The notes: a model not told the origin generated them from the letters alone. A stretch of DNA of 11,540 bases from Gammaproteobacteria bacterium (GCA_018263405.1 JAANXG010000129.1:1-11540), one strand, 5' to 3'; positions 1-7,628 are shown, counted from the first letter of the stretch. Program-made: numbers and translations.

Positions 1-159
1 CTCGAGGCCGAGAAGCAAGTCCTTGAACTGCACCATCCCGGCGTTCGTGAACAGCAAAGTCGGATCGTTGGCCGGCACGAGCGGGCTCGTGGGAACGACT
101 TGGTGATCGTTCCGCTTGAAATACTCTAGAAATGCTTGCCGAATTTGTGCTGTCTTCAT
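1..159 (-). CDS. alaS: Alanyl-tRNA synthetase, N-terminal fragment (cut by window edge)
   Basis: The 53 visible codons read from an ATG at 157-159 down to base 1, where the gene leaves the window. The start MKTAQIRQAFLEYF, followed by a segment with VPTSPLVP and LLFTNAGMVQFKD, is the class II catalytic N-terminus of alanyl-tRNA synthetase. This enzyme charges tRNA-Ala in the cytoplasm. No strong Shine-Dalgarno sequence precedes the ATG. The gene lies 91 bases behind the recX stop on the same strand. The order recA-recX-alaS is conserved in many gammaproteobacteria and supports the call. The rest of the protein (editing and C-Ala domains) cannot be assessed here. Confidence 0.93.
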   Translation of the reverse strand, partial: MKTAQIRQAFLEYFKRNDHQVVPTSPLVPANDPTLLFTNAGMVQFKDLLLGLE

Positions 160-205
160 ATCGTTTCGAGTTCAAACGGCTACCGGGTCGGACCGTAACG
201 CTTAA

Positions 206-258
206 AAAGTCCGTGTAATGCCGGCGATCGTGTGGGACAGGGTTGGCCTTTCAGGGCT
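206..258. repeat. Dispersed degenerate repeat, copy A
   Basis: This stretch contains AAGTCCG, then AATGCCGGCGA, then AGGGTTG and CTTTCAGGGCT. The first half recurs at 6111-6140 (about 23-24 of 30 bases identical by eye). The second half recurs at about 11462-11480. It fills most of the recX-alaS gap and its end supplies the recX stop codon. Its biological nature is unknown; a REP- or MITE-like intergenic repeat family is an inference. Confidence 0.5.
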
Positions 259-721
259 CGATTTCCGGCAACACGCGCCGCACTTGTTCGGCGGTAAACC
301 CGCGAGACTGAAGTCCGCGAGCCTGCCTGGCCCATTCCCGGTAACTCCCCGGCGGATGCCCAAAGCGTTTCTCCCACACGGCTTGTAGGCGCGTTACCCA
401 GCATTCGCTGTCGTTTTCGAGCACATTGTCGATAAGTACCTCGCCGACGCCCTTCACCTTCAGCTCGTGGGCGATCTTCACGGGCCCGTAACCGCGCTCA
501 ACGCGATTCCGGAACAGCGATTCGGCAAACCTTCGATCGCTGACCAGCGACCGGGATTCCAGGGTTTCCAGCGCTTTCCGGACGTCCTCTTCCACGTACC
601 CCTTGCCAATCAATCGACGCTTCAGTTCATAAACGCTGTATTCCCGCCGCGCCAACCAGCGCATAGCCTGATCCAGCAGCCCGTCCTGTCCGGACCGTTT
701 AGGTACCGGTGTTTTGGGCAC
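251..721 (-). CDS. recX: Regulatory protein RecX
   Basis: RecX binds RecA filaments and modulates recombinase activity. The protein has the helical repeat signature of the family: DQAMRWLARREYSVYELKRRL near the start, then a segment with LVSDRRFAESLFRNRVERGYGP, then LKVKGVG, ending LPEIEP. The start is uncertain. The open frame extends to a GTG at 811, which would overlap recA by 113 bases and add a basic, low-complexity N-terminus. The GTG at 719-721 used here gives 156 residues, the usual RecX size, and a 23-base overlap with recA. An ATG at 662-664 is also possible but would trim the first helix. None of these starts has a clear Shine-Dalgarno sequence. The position directly behind recA is the classical one, and expression probably depends on read-through or translational coupling from recA. 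Confidence 0.88.
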   Translation of the reverse strand: MPKTPVPKRSGQDGLLDQAMRWLARREYSVYELKRRLIGKGYVEEDVRKALETLESRSLVSDRRFAESLFRNRVERGYGPVKIAHELKVKGVGEVLIDNVLENDSECWVTRLQAVWEKRFGHPPGSYREWARQARGLQSRGFTAEQVRRVLPEIEP

Positions 722-1826
722 CGCTTTTGCGTTTACCGCTTTTCCGCCTGGATTCCGCGGAAACACCGGCTTGCGCCTCCGGGTCCTCGGTGTCCGGTTT
801 GTCGGTTTCACCCGCGGGCGCCGTGCCTTGCGTCGGCAACCCCAAGACCGAACGGATCCGGTTTTCGATATCCGAGCCGATATCGGGATGATCTTTCAAG
901 AATTGCCTCGCGTTATCCTTGCCTTGACCGATACGGTCCCCCTTATAGCTGTACCAAGCGCCGGATTTCTCGACGACGCCGTTCTCGGCGCCCAAATCGA
1001 TCAGTTCACCCTCCCTGGAAATACCTTCGTTGTATAAAATATCGAACTCCGTTTGTTTAAACGGTGGCGCGACTTTATTCTTGACCACTTTCACGCGGGT
1101 CTGGTTGCCGAGCACTTCGTCGCCTTTCTTGATGGCTCCGATACGGCGAATATCGAGGCGGACGGAGGAATAAAATTTGAGCGCATTGCCTCCGGTCGTG
1201 GTCTCCGGATTACCGAACATCACCCCGATTTTCATGCGGATCTGATTAATGAAGATCACCAGGGTATTAGAGCGTTTGATATTAGCCGTGAGTTTGCGCA
1301 AAGCCTGTGACATGAGACGAGCTTGCAAGCCCATGTGCGAATCGCCCATTTCCCCCTCGATTTCCGCTTTGGGGGTCAACGCCGCCACCGAATCGATTGC
1401 TACCACGTCCACCGCGGCGGACCGCACCAGCATGTCGGTGATTTCCAGTGCTTGTTCCCCTGTATCGGGTTGAGATACCAGCAAGTTTTCCACATCGACG
1501 CCCAGCCGCTCCGCATAGGCGGGATCCAAGGCGTGTTCCGCATCGATAAAGGCCGCTGTACCTCCCAGTTTCTGGGCTTGGGCGATCACGGAAAGCGTCA
1601 ATGTCGTTTTCCCGGACGATTCCGGCCCGTAGATTTCCACAACACGCCCCCGCGGCACCCCGCCTATCCCCAGGGCGATATCGAGCCCGAGCGAGCCGGT
1701 AGGGACCGCCGCCACATCCTTGGCTACTTCCGCATCGCCCATACGCATCACCGAACCCTTGCCGTACTGGCGTTCAATCTGTCCCAGTGCCGCTTTCAAT
1801 GCCTTTTGTTTATCTTCGTCCACCAT
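699..1826 (-). CDS. recA: Recombinase A
   Basis: This is the ATP-dependent strand-exchange protein of homologous recombination and the SOS co-protease. The 375 residues from this start begin MVDEDKQKALKAALGQIERQ, the standard RecA opening. Walker A is GPESSGKTT at residues 67-75, and further on come VVAIDSVAALTPKAE and the loop regions containing INQIRMKIGVMFGNPETTTGG. The frame is open to 1883, but those 19 extra residues do not look like RecA. A GGAG stands 3 bases before the ATG at 1824-1826 and 6 bases before the adjacent GTG at 1821-1823, so the GTG may be the true start. The C-terminal tail is long: it is acidic around residues 335-355, then ends in a basic SRRKSGKRKSG stretch, unlike the purely acidic E. 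coli tail. I found no canonical LexA box between thpR and recA. Confidence 0.97.
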   Translation of the reverse strand: MVDEDKQKALKAALGQIERQYGKGSVMRMGDAEVAKDVAAVPTGSLGLDIALGIGGVPRGRVVEIYGPESSGKTTLTLSVIAQAQKLGGTAAFIDAEHALDPAYAERLGVDVENLLVSQPDTGEQALEITDMLVRSAAVDVVAIDSVAALTPKAEIEGEMGDSHMGLQARLMSQALRKLTANIKRSNTLVIFINQIRMKIGVMFGNPETTTGGNALKFYSSVRLDIRRIGAIKKGDEVLGNQTRVKVVKNKVAPPFKQTEFDILYNEGISREGELIDLGAENGVVEKSGAWYSYKGDRIGQGKDNARQFLKDHPDIGSDIENRIRSVLGLPTQGTAPAGETDKPDTEDPEAQAGVSAESRRKSGKRKSGAQNTGT

Positions 1827-1930
1827 CGTCTCCGTTAAAGTTGAATTTGAAGGAAACTTCTTATCTTGCAGGTATTCCGTCAATGCTTTTCAACATTTAC
1901 AACGTCCGCTGTTTCCGTACACCACCCTGA

Positions 1931-1954
1931 CGGGTGATTATTTCACATCACCCG
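1931..1954. repeat. Perfect inverted repeat at thpR stop, upstream of recA
   Basis: CGGGTGAT-N8-ATCACCCG is an 8-bp perfect inverted repeat with an 8-base loop. It contains the thpR stop codon (1938-1940) and lies about 105 bases upstream of the recA start. No T-run follows on either strand, so it is not a standard intrinsic terminator. It could be an mRNA hairpin that protects the thpR 3' end or a protein-binding operator for recA; the sequence does not decide. Confidence 0.55.
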
Positions 1955-2480
1955 AGACAGACCAACGTTCAAGCACTTCATACTGCGCCCCGGCAGACGA
2001 CAACCGGGATTTGACGAGACAAAATTGCTCGACAGACCACTCGATCGATCGTTCGCACCACTTGGGTCGGCGTTGGGCTTTTCGATACAAGGTCACGTGC
2101 GGCACAATAGGACGCTCCTCGATCCGGAAACCGATGCGGCGCAGGCCCTTGTACAAGTCCGCGGCGAGCGCGCTCAGAGAGGCAGAGCCTTCCCGCGAGC
2201 CCGCCCAGATAATGCGCGAGCGTTTCCAATAGCCAATTCGATCCAGTACCAGGGACGCCCTCGACCAAGTAATCTCGGTGGCGACCCGGCGCACGGCTTC
2301 CGTCTGCGGAGAATCCTGCGCACCCAGAAACACCAGGGTAATATGCAGATTAGGGCCAGGAACCGGGCGCGCTCCCGGATCCGTTCGAATCGCCTCCGAC
2401 CATTCGAGCAACCGCGCCCGGATCGTGGAATCCGGCCAGATCGCGAAAAAAAGTCGTCCCGGCTCGGCCCGATCGAGCAT
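1938..2480 (-). CDS. thpR: RNA 2',3'-cyclic phosphodiesterase, LigT family
   Basis: Enzymes of this family open 2',3'-cyclic phosphates at RNA ends (2H phosphoesterases). Both catalytic histidine motifs are visible: HITL at residues 46-49 and HVTL at 128-131 of the 180-residue product, the expected size for LigT/ThpR. The N-terminal LFFAIWPD strand is also typical. The ATG at 2478-2480 was chosen because residues upstream in the frame (open to 2621) lie over pncC and do not look like the family; a GTG two codons earlier is possible. The start is 14 bases after the pncC stop, so the two are probably cotranscribed. An 8-bp inverted repeat spans its stop codon. Confidence 0.92.
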   Translation of the reverse strand: MLDRAEPGRLFFAIWPDSTIRARLLEWSEAIRTDPGARPVPGPNLHITLVFLGAQDSPQTEAVRRVATEITWSRASLVLDRIGYWKRSRIIWAGSREGSASLSALAADLYKGLRRIGFRIEERPIVPHVTLYRKAQRRPKWCERSIEWSVEQFCLVKSRLSSAGAQYEVLERWSVSGDVK

Positions 2481-2494
2481 ACGCACCGTCCCGT

Positions 2495-2992
2495 TCAGGC
2501 GCGTCGCAGCCGGGCCAACAGCCCCTCGATCGCCTGCTCGACGGCCGCCTCGCGGACCGCTTGACGATCTCCCTCGAAAACACGAGTGCCAACGGACGTT
2601 GCAAACCCGCCCATGGCCCAAGCGAACACGACGGTACCCACGGGTTTTTGCAGTGTTCCACCCGCCGGGCCGGCGATGCCCGTCACCGCCATGGCCGCCT
2701 GCGCACGGCTGTGGCGTAAAGCTCCTTCCGCCATTTGCCGCGCGGTCTCCTCGCTTACGGCACCATGGCGCTCGATGGTCTCGCCGGAAACGCCCAATAG
2801 CTCCTGCTTCGAGTGGTCGCTATAGGTCACGAAACCGCGCTCGAACCAGTCGGAACTGCCTGCCAAATCGGTCAAGGCCTCGGCAATGCCGCCGCCCGTA
2901 CAGGACTCCGCGGTCACGCACTGCCATTGCCGGACAAGGAGTTCGCGCGCCACCTCCTCGACCAGTGCCGTCAATTTACCCCGGTCAGCCAT
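2495..2992 (-). CDS. pncC: Nicotinamide-nucleotide amidohydrolase, CinA C-terminal domain type
   Basis: The 165-residue protein is the stand-alone CinA C-terminal domain. It deamidates nicotinamide mononucleotide in the pyridine nucleotide salvage cycle. The family motifs are present: AESCTGGGIAEALT at residues 28-41 with the presumed catalytic Ser30, VTYSDHSKQELLGV, GAVSEETARQMAEGA and AVTGIAGPAGGT. There is no N-terminal molybdopterin-like CinA domain. The ATG overlaps the end of rlmB by 8 bases (ATGGCTGA), which indicates translational coupling. A cinA/pncC-type gene upstream of recA is a widespread bacterial arrangement. Confidence 0.94.
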   Translation of the reverse strand: MADRGKLTALVEEVARELLVRQWQCVTAESCTGGGIAEALTDLAGSSDWFERGFVTYSDHSKQELLGVSGETIERHGAVSEETARQMAEGALRHSRAQAAMAVTGIAGPAGGTLQKPVGTVVFAWAMGGFATSVGTRVFEGDRQAVREAAVEQAIEGLLARLRRA

Positions 2993-3728
2993 CTTCGCAT
3001 CGCTGTCTCTGCGCTTCGTACAATAACACGCCGCTGGCGACCGAAACGTTCAAGCTGCCGACCCCACCCAGCATTGGAATATATACCGTCGCATCGCACG
3101 ATTCTCGGGTCAGATGACGCGACCCGGTGCCTTCGGCGCCGAGTACGAGGCCGACCGCCCCCTTGAGGTCGGCCTGATAGTAAGGACACTCGCCGTGTGC
3201 GTCCGCGCCTAACAACCAGACACCCTGCTCCTTCAGTCCCGCCATGACTCGGGCAAGATTCCCGATGCGGGCCACCGGCAGCCATTCGGCGGCGCCGCTG
3301 GCGGCCTTGCGCGCCGCCGCCGTCAGGTCCGCCGATTGCGAGCGCCCGATGACCACCATCTCCGCTCCGGCCGCATCGGCATTGCGAATGCATGCGCCCA
3401 GATTTCCCGGATCCTGAATGCCATCGAGAATCAAGAGCAACGGCTGCGCGGCCGTCTCCGTCCACTGGTACAGAGCCCGCTCGTCCAAAGTGGTAGCCGG
3501 GCGTACGCGGGCCACAACCCCCTGGTGCGTGATCGGTCCGACAAATCGATCGAGTGTATCTTTCCGACATTCTTCCGACGCAAGACCCAGAGACGCCACC
3601 CTGACGCGCAGCGCGTTCAAGCGCTCGTCGAACCTGCCGCGATTGAAATAAACGGTCAATATGCGCTCCGGCGCATGGTCCAGGATCGCCCCGACGACAT
3701 GGCACCCGTAAACGCGGGACTCGTTCAC
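2985..3728 (-). CDS. rlmB: 23S rRNA (guanosine-2'-O)-methyltransferase RlmB (SpoU/TrmH family)
   Basis: RlmB methylates the ribose of G2251 (E. coli numbering) in 23S rRNA, using S-adenosylmethionine and a trefoil-knot SPOUT fold. The 247 residues match the family length. An N-terminal substrate-binding domain (about 1-75) begins with VYGCHVVGAIL. SPOUT motif 1 is DGIQDPGNLGACIRNADA at 102-119, motif 2 is LVLGAEGTGSR at 194-204, and motif 3 is IPMLGGVGSLNVSVASG at 217-233. The start is GTG at 3726-3728, which overlaps the rnr stop in the sequence GTGA. The usual SEGKGLR of motif 2 reads AEGTGSR here, a mild variation. The rnr-rlmB pairing occurs in many gammaproteobacteria. Confidence 0.95.
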   Translation of the reverse strand: MNESRVYGCHVVGAILDHAPERILTVYFNRGRFDERLNALRVRVASLGLASEECRKDTLDRFVGPITHQGVVARVRPATTLDERALYQWTETAAQPLLLILDGIQDPGNLGACIRNADAAGAEMVVIGRSQSADLTAAARKAASGAAEWLPVARIGNLARVMAGLKEQGVWLLGADAHGECPYYQADLKGAVGLVLGAEGTGSRHLTRESCDATVYIPMLGGVGSLNVSVASGVLLYEAQRQRCEDG

Positions 3729-5905
3729 TTGCCTTGCTTACGCCGCCGACGTTTGCCGCGCTGTTGCGAATTCTCGTCAACCAACTCGAAATCGATTTTT
3801 GCCTGGTCGATATCGACGCGCACGACCCGTACCCGCACTTGCTCGCCGATCTGGAATACCACGCCGGAATGTTCGCCCGTCAATCGGCGCCCTCTCGGAT
3901 CATAGTGGAAATAGTCCTCGCCCAGCGCGGTGACATGAACCAACCCCTCTACGTAGAGATCGCTGAGTTCCACGAAAACACCGAACTCCGCCACACCGCT
4001 GACGACGCCGTCAAAAACCTCTCCCACGCGGTCCATCATGAATTCCGCTTTGAGCCACTGGATGACATCCCGGGTCGCTTCGTCGGCGCGTCTTTCCGTC
4101 ACGGAGCAATGCTCGGCGATACGGCCCAGTCCGCCATGATCCATGTCCATGGTTTTTATTCGTCCAATTTTGTGCTTGATCGATCGATGCACCATCAAGT
4201 CCGGGTAACGCCGTATCGGCGAAGTAAAATGCGTGTACCGGTCAAACCCCAGTGCAAAATGCCCGGACAGCTCCACGTCATATTCCGCCTGCTTGAGGCT
4301 GCGAAGCAGCGTTACCTGAACGATATGCGAGAACGGTTCGCCCCGGCATTGTTCGATAATCCGCGCGAAGTCCTTTGGCGTCGGTTCCTTGCCACCGCCA
4401 AGACTCAGGCCGAACTCCGAGATAAACGCCCGGGCATCCTCGATTTTTTCGCCGTCGGGCTTTTCATGCACGCGATAAATTCCAGGGCCTTTCGATTGCG
4501 ACAAAAAGTCCGCAGCGCAGAGGTTTGCCGCAAGCATGCACTCTTCGATCAAACGGTGTGCATCGTTGCGTTGCACCGGCTCGATACGCTGAATCTTTTT
4601 TTCCTCGTCGAACAAGATCCGGGTTTCCGGCAGCTCCAGTTCAAGGGTGCCGTTCTCGACACGGCGTCGGTTGAGCACCCGGGTCAGCGTGTGCAGGTCT
4701 CTCAAGTGTGGTAACAAATCCATAAGTTCGTCGGACTCCTCGCGGTCCCGGCGCAAAAGCGCCGCGGCGACTTGGGCATAAGTCAAGCGAGCACGAGACC
4801 GCATTACCCCGGGCTCGAAACGGTATTCCAGCATCTCGCCGCTCGCGCCGATTTGCATGATACAGGCGAAACACAGCCGGTCGACCCCGGGGTTCAACGA
4901 GCAGATGCCATTCGACAAGGCTTCGGGGAGCATGGGTACGACCCTTTCCGGAAAATACACCGAGTTACCGCGCAGATAAGCCTCCCGGTCCAATCCGGTC
5001 GCGTTATCCACGTAATGGGAAACATCCGCGATGGCGACTATCAATTCCCATGACTCGTCGTTTAGCCGACGGGCCGCCACGGCATCATCAAAATCCTTGG
5101 CGTCCTCGCCGTCGATGGTCACCAACGGCAGCGCTCTGAGATCTAGGCGTTCGCCGGCCTCGTCGGGAGATACTTTGCCGGGGACCCGATCCATCTCGCG
5201 AACAAGGTGCTCCGGCCACTCATGGGGAATGCCGTACTTGCGAATGGCGATTTCGATTTCCATCCCCGGTTCCATGTGTTCTCCAATGATTTCCACCACT
5301 CGGCCCACTGGTTGTTTGCGCTTGTCGGGCTGACGCGTAATCGCCACCACCACGATATGCTCGTGCCGGGCTTCACCACGTGCGCCCTCGGGCACGAAGA
5401 TATCCTGGCCGATCCGTGGGTTGTCCGGAACAACGAAAGATAGCTGGTCCTCGATATGAAGACGGCCCACCACCGTTTCATTGCCCCGTTCGAGCACCTC
5501 CACGATCGTGCCTTCCAGCCTGCCGCGGCGATCGATTCGGCGAACTTTGGCGAGCACCGTATCGCCGTGCAATATTTTGCGCATCTCTTTCGCCGACAGG
5601 AACAAATCCTGCCCGCCGTGCTCCGGGATCAGAAAGCCGTAACCGTCCGGATGTCCCTGAACCCGCCCGCGTACCATATCCACACGACCCGGCAGGAAGA
5701 ACCGGTCCCGCCGGTCCACCAGCACCCGGCCGTCCACTTTCATCCGTTCCAGACGCCCCAGGAACTCGTCACGGCTGGTTCCCTTGCGCACGGCAAATGC
5801 TTGAAAGAGCGTATGTTCGGGGACGGGCTTGCCCCGCTTGTCGAGGTATTCGAGAATTTGTTTGCGCGAGGGCGCCGGGGCATTGCGGGATGGTTTCGTT
5901 GACAT
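3725..5905 (-). CDS. rnr: Ribonuclease R
   Basis: RNase R is a processive 3'-to-5' exoribonuclease that degrades structured RNA in mRNA turnover, rRNA quality control and trans-translation. The 726 residues show an N-terminal winged-helix-like part (about 10-75), cold-shock domains (about 75-230) and the RNB catalytic domain. The RNB domain has IDGEDAKDFDD at 264-274, where Asp265, 271, 273 and 274 are the expected metal ligands, and HFTSPIRRYPDLMVHR near its end. An S1 domain (about 640-715) and a basic tail, RGKRRRRKQGK, follow. The ATG at 5903-5905 has no obvious Shine-Dalgarno sequence. Its start codon lies inside the -35 element of the divergent tRNA promoter. It is the first gene of the rnr-rlmB-pncC-thpR series. 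Confidence 0.97.
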   Translation of the reverse strand: MSTKPSRNAPAPSRKQILEYLDKRGKPVPEHTLFQAFAVRKGTSRDEFLGRLERMKVDGRVLVDRRDRFFLPGRVDMVRGRVQGHPDGYGFLIPEHGGQDLFLSAKEMRKILHGDTVLAKVRRIDRRGRLEGTIVEVLERGNETVVGRLHIEDQLSFVVPDNPRIGQDIFVPEGARGEARHEHIVVVAITRQPDKRKQPVGRVVEIIGEHMEPGMEIEIAIRKYGIPHEWPEHLVREMDRVPGKVSPDEAGERLDLRALPLVTIDGEDAKDFDDAVAARRLNDESWELIVAIADVSHYVDNATGLDREAYLRGNSVYFPERVVPMLPEALSNGICSLNPGVDRLCFACIMQIGASGEMLEYRFEPGVMRSRARLTYAQVAAALLRRDREESDELMDLLPHLRDLHTLTRVLNRRRVENGTLELELPETRILFDEEKKIQRIEPVQRNDAHRLIEECMLAANLCAADFLSQSKGPGIYRVHEKPDGEKIEDARAFISEFGLSLGGGKEPTPKDFARIIEQCRGEPFSHIVQVTLLRSLKQAEYDVELSGHFALGFDRYTHFTSPIRRYPDLMVHRSIKHKIGRIKTMDMDHGGLGRIAEHCSVTERRADEATRDVIQWLKAEFMMDRVGEVFDGVVSGVAEFGVFVELSDLYVEGLVHVTALGEDYFHYDPRGRRLTGEHSGVVFQIGEQVRVRVVRVDIDQAKIDFELVDENSQQRGKRRRRKQGK

Positions 5906-5927
5906 AATTTCGATCAGTCGGTAGAGT
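5899..5927 (+). promoter_or_regulatory. Sigma-70 type promoter for tRNA-Leu
   Basis: A perfect TTGACA (5899-5904) and TAGAGT (5922-5927, 4 of 6 matches) are separated by exactly 17 bases. They are followed by a GC-rich stretch typical of stable-RNA promoters. Transcription would begin near 5934, about 32 bases before the mature tRNA. The -35 overlaps the divergent rnr start codon (5903-5905). Confidence 0.7.
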
Positions 5928-5965
5928 TCGCCCGCTTCGTGCCGTTGCAGGACGAACGATACTGC

Positions 5966-6053
5966 GCCGAGGTGGCGGAATTGGTAGACGCGCTAGCTTC
6001 AGGTGCTAGTGGGGGTATCCCCCGTGGAGGTTCAAGTCCTCTCCTCGGTACCA
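5966..6053 (+). tRNA. tRNA-Leu, anticodon CAG
   Basis: The 88 bases fold as a class II tRNA. Acceptor strands are GCCGAGG and CCTCGGT, the D region is GGCGGAATTGGTAGACGC, and the anticodon stem CTAGC/GCTAG encloses the loop TTCAGGT (anticodon CAG). A long variable arm GGGGG-TAT-CCCCC and the T loop TTCAAGT follow. The 3' CCA is encoded. The first acceptor pair is G-U (base 72 is T) rather than the more common G-C. It reads CUG codons. A tRNA-Leu divergent from or next to rnr is a known gammaproteobacterial arrangement. Confidence 0.97.
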
Positions 6054-6110
6054 GATTTAGAATCTCGCCTTCATACCAAATCTATTGAACTCCAACTCAT
6101 TGGGTGGCTT

Positions 6111-6140
6111 TTCAACAAGTCCGGGCAATGCCGGCGACTG
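6111..6140. repeat. Dispersed degenerate repeat, copy B (first half only)
   Basis: AAGTCCGGGCAATGCCGGCGA matches the first half of copy A (bases 206-227) with only a few differences. The second half (AGGGTTG, CTTTCAGGGCT) is absent; the match fades just before the next gene. It lies in the 107-base gap between the tRNA-Leu and the following gene. Confidence 0.45.
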
Positions 6141-6160
6141 CGTAGAGGCGCATCGAACGC

Positions 6161-7606
6161 GTGCTGGATGAGCTGCTTCGCGAACCCCTCGAGATCAGCC
6201 TGAGTGCCTCCGGCACCTGCCTGGAACGAGTCCAACAAATCCGCGAATCATATAGATCGCTGAACCGCAGCGAACTCGATGCCGAGCAGCTTCTCGAACT
6301 CAAGTTTGCAAATCTCCACTGGCGGCGGAAACTATTAGCGCGTTTGCATGAAGATCCACCCGCTTGGCTGGCGTCGGATCATAACACCTTGACCGGCATT
6401 GTCGATGCGCTCGACACTCGTCTGCCGGACGCATTGATTTCCCGCTTGTCGCGGTACGTCGACCCGAGGACGATTCACTACTTGCTGGCCCGCCAGGGCA
6501 CTCCATCGGATCGATACCCGGAGTACCGAGCACTTGCCGGGCCGGGTGTCCTCCTCAATATCCGTGCGAACCGAAGCTCGCCCTGGCCGTTCGGACGGTG
6601 GAGCCGGAATCCGGTGTTCGGCGTATATGAATTCGCCGGTGACGGCGTCAATTTTCGCGGCCTGCATTTTCGGCCCGGCGATGTTTTGCTGGCAAACGTT
6701 AACATCGACGGTAACGGCGTATACACGACATTGAGCGATCCCACACGGTTCTCGTCGCACTCGGCTATCTTCGCTATCTTGAAAGACGGGAATGAGCGTT
6801 ATCCGGCGGTTATCGAAACCTACGAAAAGGGCGCTCGGGCCGTGCCTTTGAATGTGTTTCTCGATACGGCATTCTCCGCCTACGTAGAGGTATATCGGCA
6901 TAGAGACCTGAACGAGACCCACTCGCGCACGATCAATCGCTCGGCGCTCGATATGCTGGACCGAGTCCAGGGATATAACTTCGACTCCAAGGAAGACGAT
7001 CGGGATTACGTGTCGTGCTGCACCGTTGCCCGGCTCCTACACATGGACGCGGGACTCGAACCCGCGTCCTGGAAAAGCCGGATACAACACCCCGGCATCC
7101 AGGCCAACCTCCAAAAGCTCGATTACGTGTTTTTTGATTTTTTCGCCCCGGTCGACTATTTGCTTGATCGTAACTTTGGATGCGCCGGATGGGTCGATAA
7201 CCACCAATTCGAGGATCTGCTGGCGCGGGAATTGGTAGAAGGTTACTTTCGAGAATTGTTCATAACGCGGACATTGAACCCGAAACGGTTTCCTTTCGTC
7301 AGCCGGGTTAATCGATGGGGTATCCGCCATATTCGTCGTCAATCCGTAATAGGCAGAGCGATCGGAAAGATAGAAGGATTCGACCATCGATCACTGCCCA
7401 AAGGGCCCGACGCCCTACTGGCGGTTATTACCATCGCCGAGGCACAGCTTGGACGGGCAATCAAGCAAACCAGGCGGTGGCTCAAGACCCTCGACTACGC
7501 AGCGGATTATTTTTCCCTCGAGGAGTTCTCCCGCAAGCCGGAGGTGCGGGAACACCTCGAGACCACTGTGGAGCTGCCCTGGTTAGAGGAAAACCGGCGT
7601 CGTTAG
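6161..7606 (+). CDS. Putative YiiX/YebB-like NlpC/P60 family cysteine hydrolase with extra flanking domains
   Basis: The 481-residue product has a central region (about 165-300) that reads as a permuted papain-like NlpC/P60 domain of the YiiX type. It shows FRPGDVLLANV at 170-180, FSSHSAIF at 197-204 (candidate catalytic His200), AVIETYEKGARAVPL at 216-230 (candidate Glu219) and VSCCTVARLL at 284-293 (candidate Cys286 or Cys287). Members of this fold hydrolyse or transfer at amide bonds in cell-wall peptides or lipids; the substrate here is unknown. About 165 N-terminal residues are mostly helical and charged, and about 180 C-terminal residues are not recognised. There is no signal peptide or clear membrane segment. 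The GTG start at 6161 follows AGAGG by 12 bases, and an in-frame stop at 6143 limits the start. It lies 107 bases after the tRNA with no clear terminator between them. Confidence 0.72.
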   Translation: MLDELLREPLEISLSASGTCLERVQQIRESYRSLNRSELDAEQLLELKFANLHWRRKLLARLHEDPPAWLASDHNTLTGIVDALDTRLPDALISRLSRYVDPRTIHYLLARQGTPSDRYPEYRALAGPGVLLNIRANRSSPWPFGRWSRNPVFGVYEFAGDGVNFRGLHFRPGDVLLANVNIDGNGVYTTLSDPTRFSSHSAIFAILKDGNERYPAVIETYEKGARAVPLNVFLDTAFSAYVEVYRHRDLNETHSRTINRSALDMLDRVQGYNFDSKEDDRDYVSCCTVARLLHMDAGLEPASWKSRIQHPGIQANLQKLDYVFFDFFAPVDYLLDRNFGCAGWVDNHQFEDLLARELVEGYFRELFITRTLNPKRFPFVSRVNRWGIRHIRRQSVIGRAIGKIEGFDHRSLPKGPDALLAVITIAEAQLGRAIKQTRRWLKTLDYAADYFSLEEFSRKPEVREHLETTVELPWLEENRRR

Positions 7607-7628
7607 TGGACGACGATCGATGGAATGT

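Noticed and set aside
1909..1922. CTGT-N6-ACAC as a LexA box upstream of recA
   Set aside because: The canonical site is CTGT-N8-ACAG. The spacing is two bases short and the last base differs.
2278..3117. Long plus-strand open frame opposite pncC and thpR, and similar long frames opposite recA, rnr and mipA
   Set aside because: They are mirror frames of strongly supported genes, rich in Arg and Pro, with no family motifs and no ribosome binding sites.
6054..6160. Intrinsic terminator behind tRNA-Leu
   Set aside because: No GC-rich stem followed by a T-run is present. The only structure is part of the dispersed repeat, so read-through into the downstream gene remains open.
5966..7606. tRNA-Leu as an integration site for a genomic island
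   Set aside because: No second copy of the tRNA 3' end and no integrase gene is visible in the window. The genes downstream look accessory, but nothing proves insertion at the tRNA.
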